Source of the DNA: Clostridia bacterium
GTDB lineage: Bacteria > Bacillota > Clostridia > Christensenellales > Borkfalkiaceae
Reading direction: 5' to 3'
Length of the DNA stretch: 20,223 nucleotides
Assembly: GCA_900768525.1 (NCBI GenBank)
Contig: CAAGDF010000093.1
Location: 1 to 20,223 of the forward strand
A program made the position numbers and the translations under genes. Below, piece after piece: positions 19,237 through 20,223 of the stretch. The notes under the pieces were generated by a model. It had not been told where the DNA came from, did not search any database, and worked only from the letters and a program-made list of their open reading frames with translations. Each line of letters opens with the position of its first letter. Position 1 is the first letter of the stretch.

Positions 19237-19949
19237 TGAACGTCCTCATTACCGGATCATCGAAAGGCATAGGCGAGAGTATCGCCCGTGCCTTTTATTC
19301 AAATGGTGATAATGTCATAATCAACTATTTTTCAAGCGAGACGCGCGCAAAATCGATTGCCGCGGAGCTTGGCAATTCGCTGTGCGTAAAAGCCGATGTC
19401 TCCGACAATGCGCAGGTCGACGCCATGTTTTCTTTAATAGAAGAGCAGGTTGGCGCAGTCGACGTCCTTGTGAATAACGCAGGCGTTGCTCCGCTGCAAA
19501 AGGTGGTGCAGGACGTTGACGAAAACGAGTTCGATCGCACGCTTAACGTAAATCTTAAAGGCGCGTTCAACTGCACAAAGCGCGCGGTTGACAGTATGAT
19601 AGCGAAAGGCTTCGGCAGAATTATCAACGTTTCGTCTATATGGGGTGTGGTCGGCGGCTCGTGCGAGGCTGTGTACTCCATGACGAAAGCGGGCATAATC
19701 GGTTTTACCAAAGCGCTCGCAAAAGAACTTGCTCCGTCGGGCATAACTGTCAACGCCGTAGCGCCCGGGTTTATAGATACGTCTATGAACGCACATTTAA
19801 GCGAAGCCGACGTAATGGCGTTCGAGCGGGAAATTCCGCTCGGCAGAATAGGTAAGCCCGAAGAAGTCGCTTCCGCCGTGTTGTTTTTGGCAAGCCGATC
19901 CGCGTCGTACATCACGGGGCAGGTCTTGGGTATAGACGGCGGGTATTGA
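19236..19949 (+). CDS. ymfI: SDR-family reductase, probable EF-P 5-aminopentanone reductase (YmfI-like)
   Basis: The 237-residue product is a classical short-chain dehydrogenase: NAD(P)-binding TGSSKGIGESIA at 6-17, NNAGVAP near 87, and catalytic S134, Y147 and K151. General annotation would call it FabG (3-oxoacyl-ACP reductase). Two things favour YmfI instead. The gene overlaps the efp stop by one base, and the active-site stretch reads SSIWGVVGGSCEAVYSMTK, with the SSIWG..G.SCE..YS pattern that I recall from YmfI, not the SSV.G..GN.GQ.NY of true FabG. YmfI reduces the 5-aminopentanone on EF-P Lys32 to 5-aminopentanol. No fatty-acid genes are nearby. A terminator-like hairpin follows. Confidence 0.75.
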   Translation: MNVLITGSSKGIGESIARAFYSNGDNVIINYFSSETRAKSIAAELGNSLCVKADVSDNAQVDAMFSLIEEQVGAVDVLVNNAGVAPLQKVVQDVDENEFDRTLNVNLKGAFNCTKRAVDSMIAKGFGRIINVSSIWGVVGGSCEAVYSMTKAGIIGFTKALAKELAPSGITVNAVAPGFIDTSMNAHLSEADVMAFEREIPLGRIGKPEEVASAVLFLASRSASYITGQVLGIDGGY

Positions 19950-19972
19950 GTTATATTTTGTAAGATATGTTT

Positions 19973-20000
19973 GCGCGTAGCTTTAAAGCTGCGCGTTTTA
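19973..20000 (+). terminator. terminator-like hairpin after the efp operon
   Basis: CGCGTAGC and GCTGCGCG pair (one wobble) around tttaaa and are followed by TTTTA, 23 bases after the reductase stop. The T run is short. Confidence 0.6.
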
Positions 20001-20002
20001 CT

Positions 20003-20223
20003 ATGCCAGACAAGAATAAAACGAACCTCGGTCTTGCACCCGTGTTTTTGCTAATACAGCGTTGCGCTCGCGTGTTATACGTCTAGTATTAACGCGCTCA
20101 CGCGCCTTGTCTTACCTAAAAACATGGGCGCAAGACTTGCCTGCAACCAAAACGCTGCTATTTTCGATGATTTTTGGCAAAGTCGAACGCCGACGTACTA
20201 TACGTACTTCAAGCGAGAGTTTG
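20003..20223 (-). repeat. 221-bp structured dispersed repeat, copy 3 (inverted, at the window edge)
   Basis: Read on the minus strand it matches 30-250 over the whole 221 bases. The main stem is perfect here (plus-strand 20031-20041 with 20126-20136, one G-U), whereas copies 1 and 2 have one A-C mismatch. The match is cut off by the window end, so the full repeat is probably longer. Confidence 0.85.

Noticed and set aside
19236..19949. Simple call of FabG, 3-oxoacyl-ACP reductase
   Set aside because: No fatty-acid genes are adjacent, the active-site stretch differs from typical FabG, and the overlap with efp fits a YmfI-type EF-P reductase better. A FabG activity is not excluded.

Overview
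The window reads as chromosomal sequence of a low-GC Gram-positive bacterium, most likely an uncultured gut-type Clostridia (Bacillota). The grounds are SepF next to a YlmE/YggS protein, a CIRCE-controlled hrcA-grpE-dnaK-dnaJ operon, strong AGGAGG-type ribosome sites, consensus sigma-A promoters, a DUF1846 protein, and EF-P followed by a YmfI-like reductase. The genus cannot be fixed from sequence reading alone. The standard genetic code is used throughout.

Layout. 1-1690: a structured dispersed repeat, then the minus-strand pair yggS-sepF with its own promoter and terminator. 1838-3211: a lipid-anchored trypsin-like (S1C/PDZ) protease. 3212-3777: a cluster of three structured repeat elements and a terminator. 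3778-8894: promoter, CIRCE operator and the heat-shock operon hrcA-grpE-dnaK-dnaJ, with hairpins in both dnaK-flanking gaps. 8895-9220: more structured repeats and a bidirectional terminator. 9255-10836: a small XRE regulator divergent from an unrecognised lipoprotein; a 17-bp palindrome fills the spacer of the lipoprotein promoter. 10999-12489: a DUF1846 protein (minus). 12674-14107: a TetR-type regulator and a LacA/Maa-type acetyltransferase, probably one operon. 14108-14797: no intact gene; a short repeat, the C-terminal remnant of an IS1182-like transposase, and a terminator. 14798-16407: minus-strand genes for a helical protein, thioredoxin and ribosomal protein S20, with another repeat copy. 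16519-19949: plus-strand murI, then a pepP/pepQ-efp-ymfI-like operon. 20003-20223: a third repeat copy, inverted, ending exactly at the window edge.

How the genes work together. Most of the window is housekeeping: cell division and PLP homeostasis, envelope proteolysis, the cytoplasmic chaperone machine under HrcA, translation (S20, EF-P and its probable modifying enzyme), redox and peptidoglycan precursor supply. The accessory content is the XRE-lipoprotein pair, the TetR-acetyltransferase pair and the IS scar.

The most interesting signals are non-coding. Two repeat families (three 196-221 bp copies; two copies of about 115-129 bp) show compensatory base changes that keep the same stems, so each looks selected as structured RNA or DNA. 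A third, short family (TCGGTCTATAGGTCGA type) appears three times between genes and once in part inside murI. Other points are a probable leaderless yggS transcript and an efp-reductase start/stop overlap that points to EF-P 5-aminopentanone reduction.
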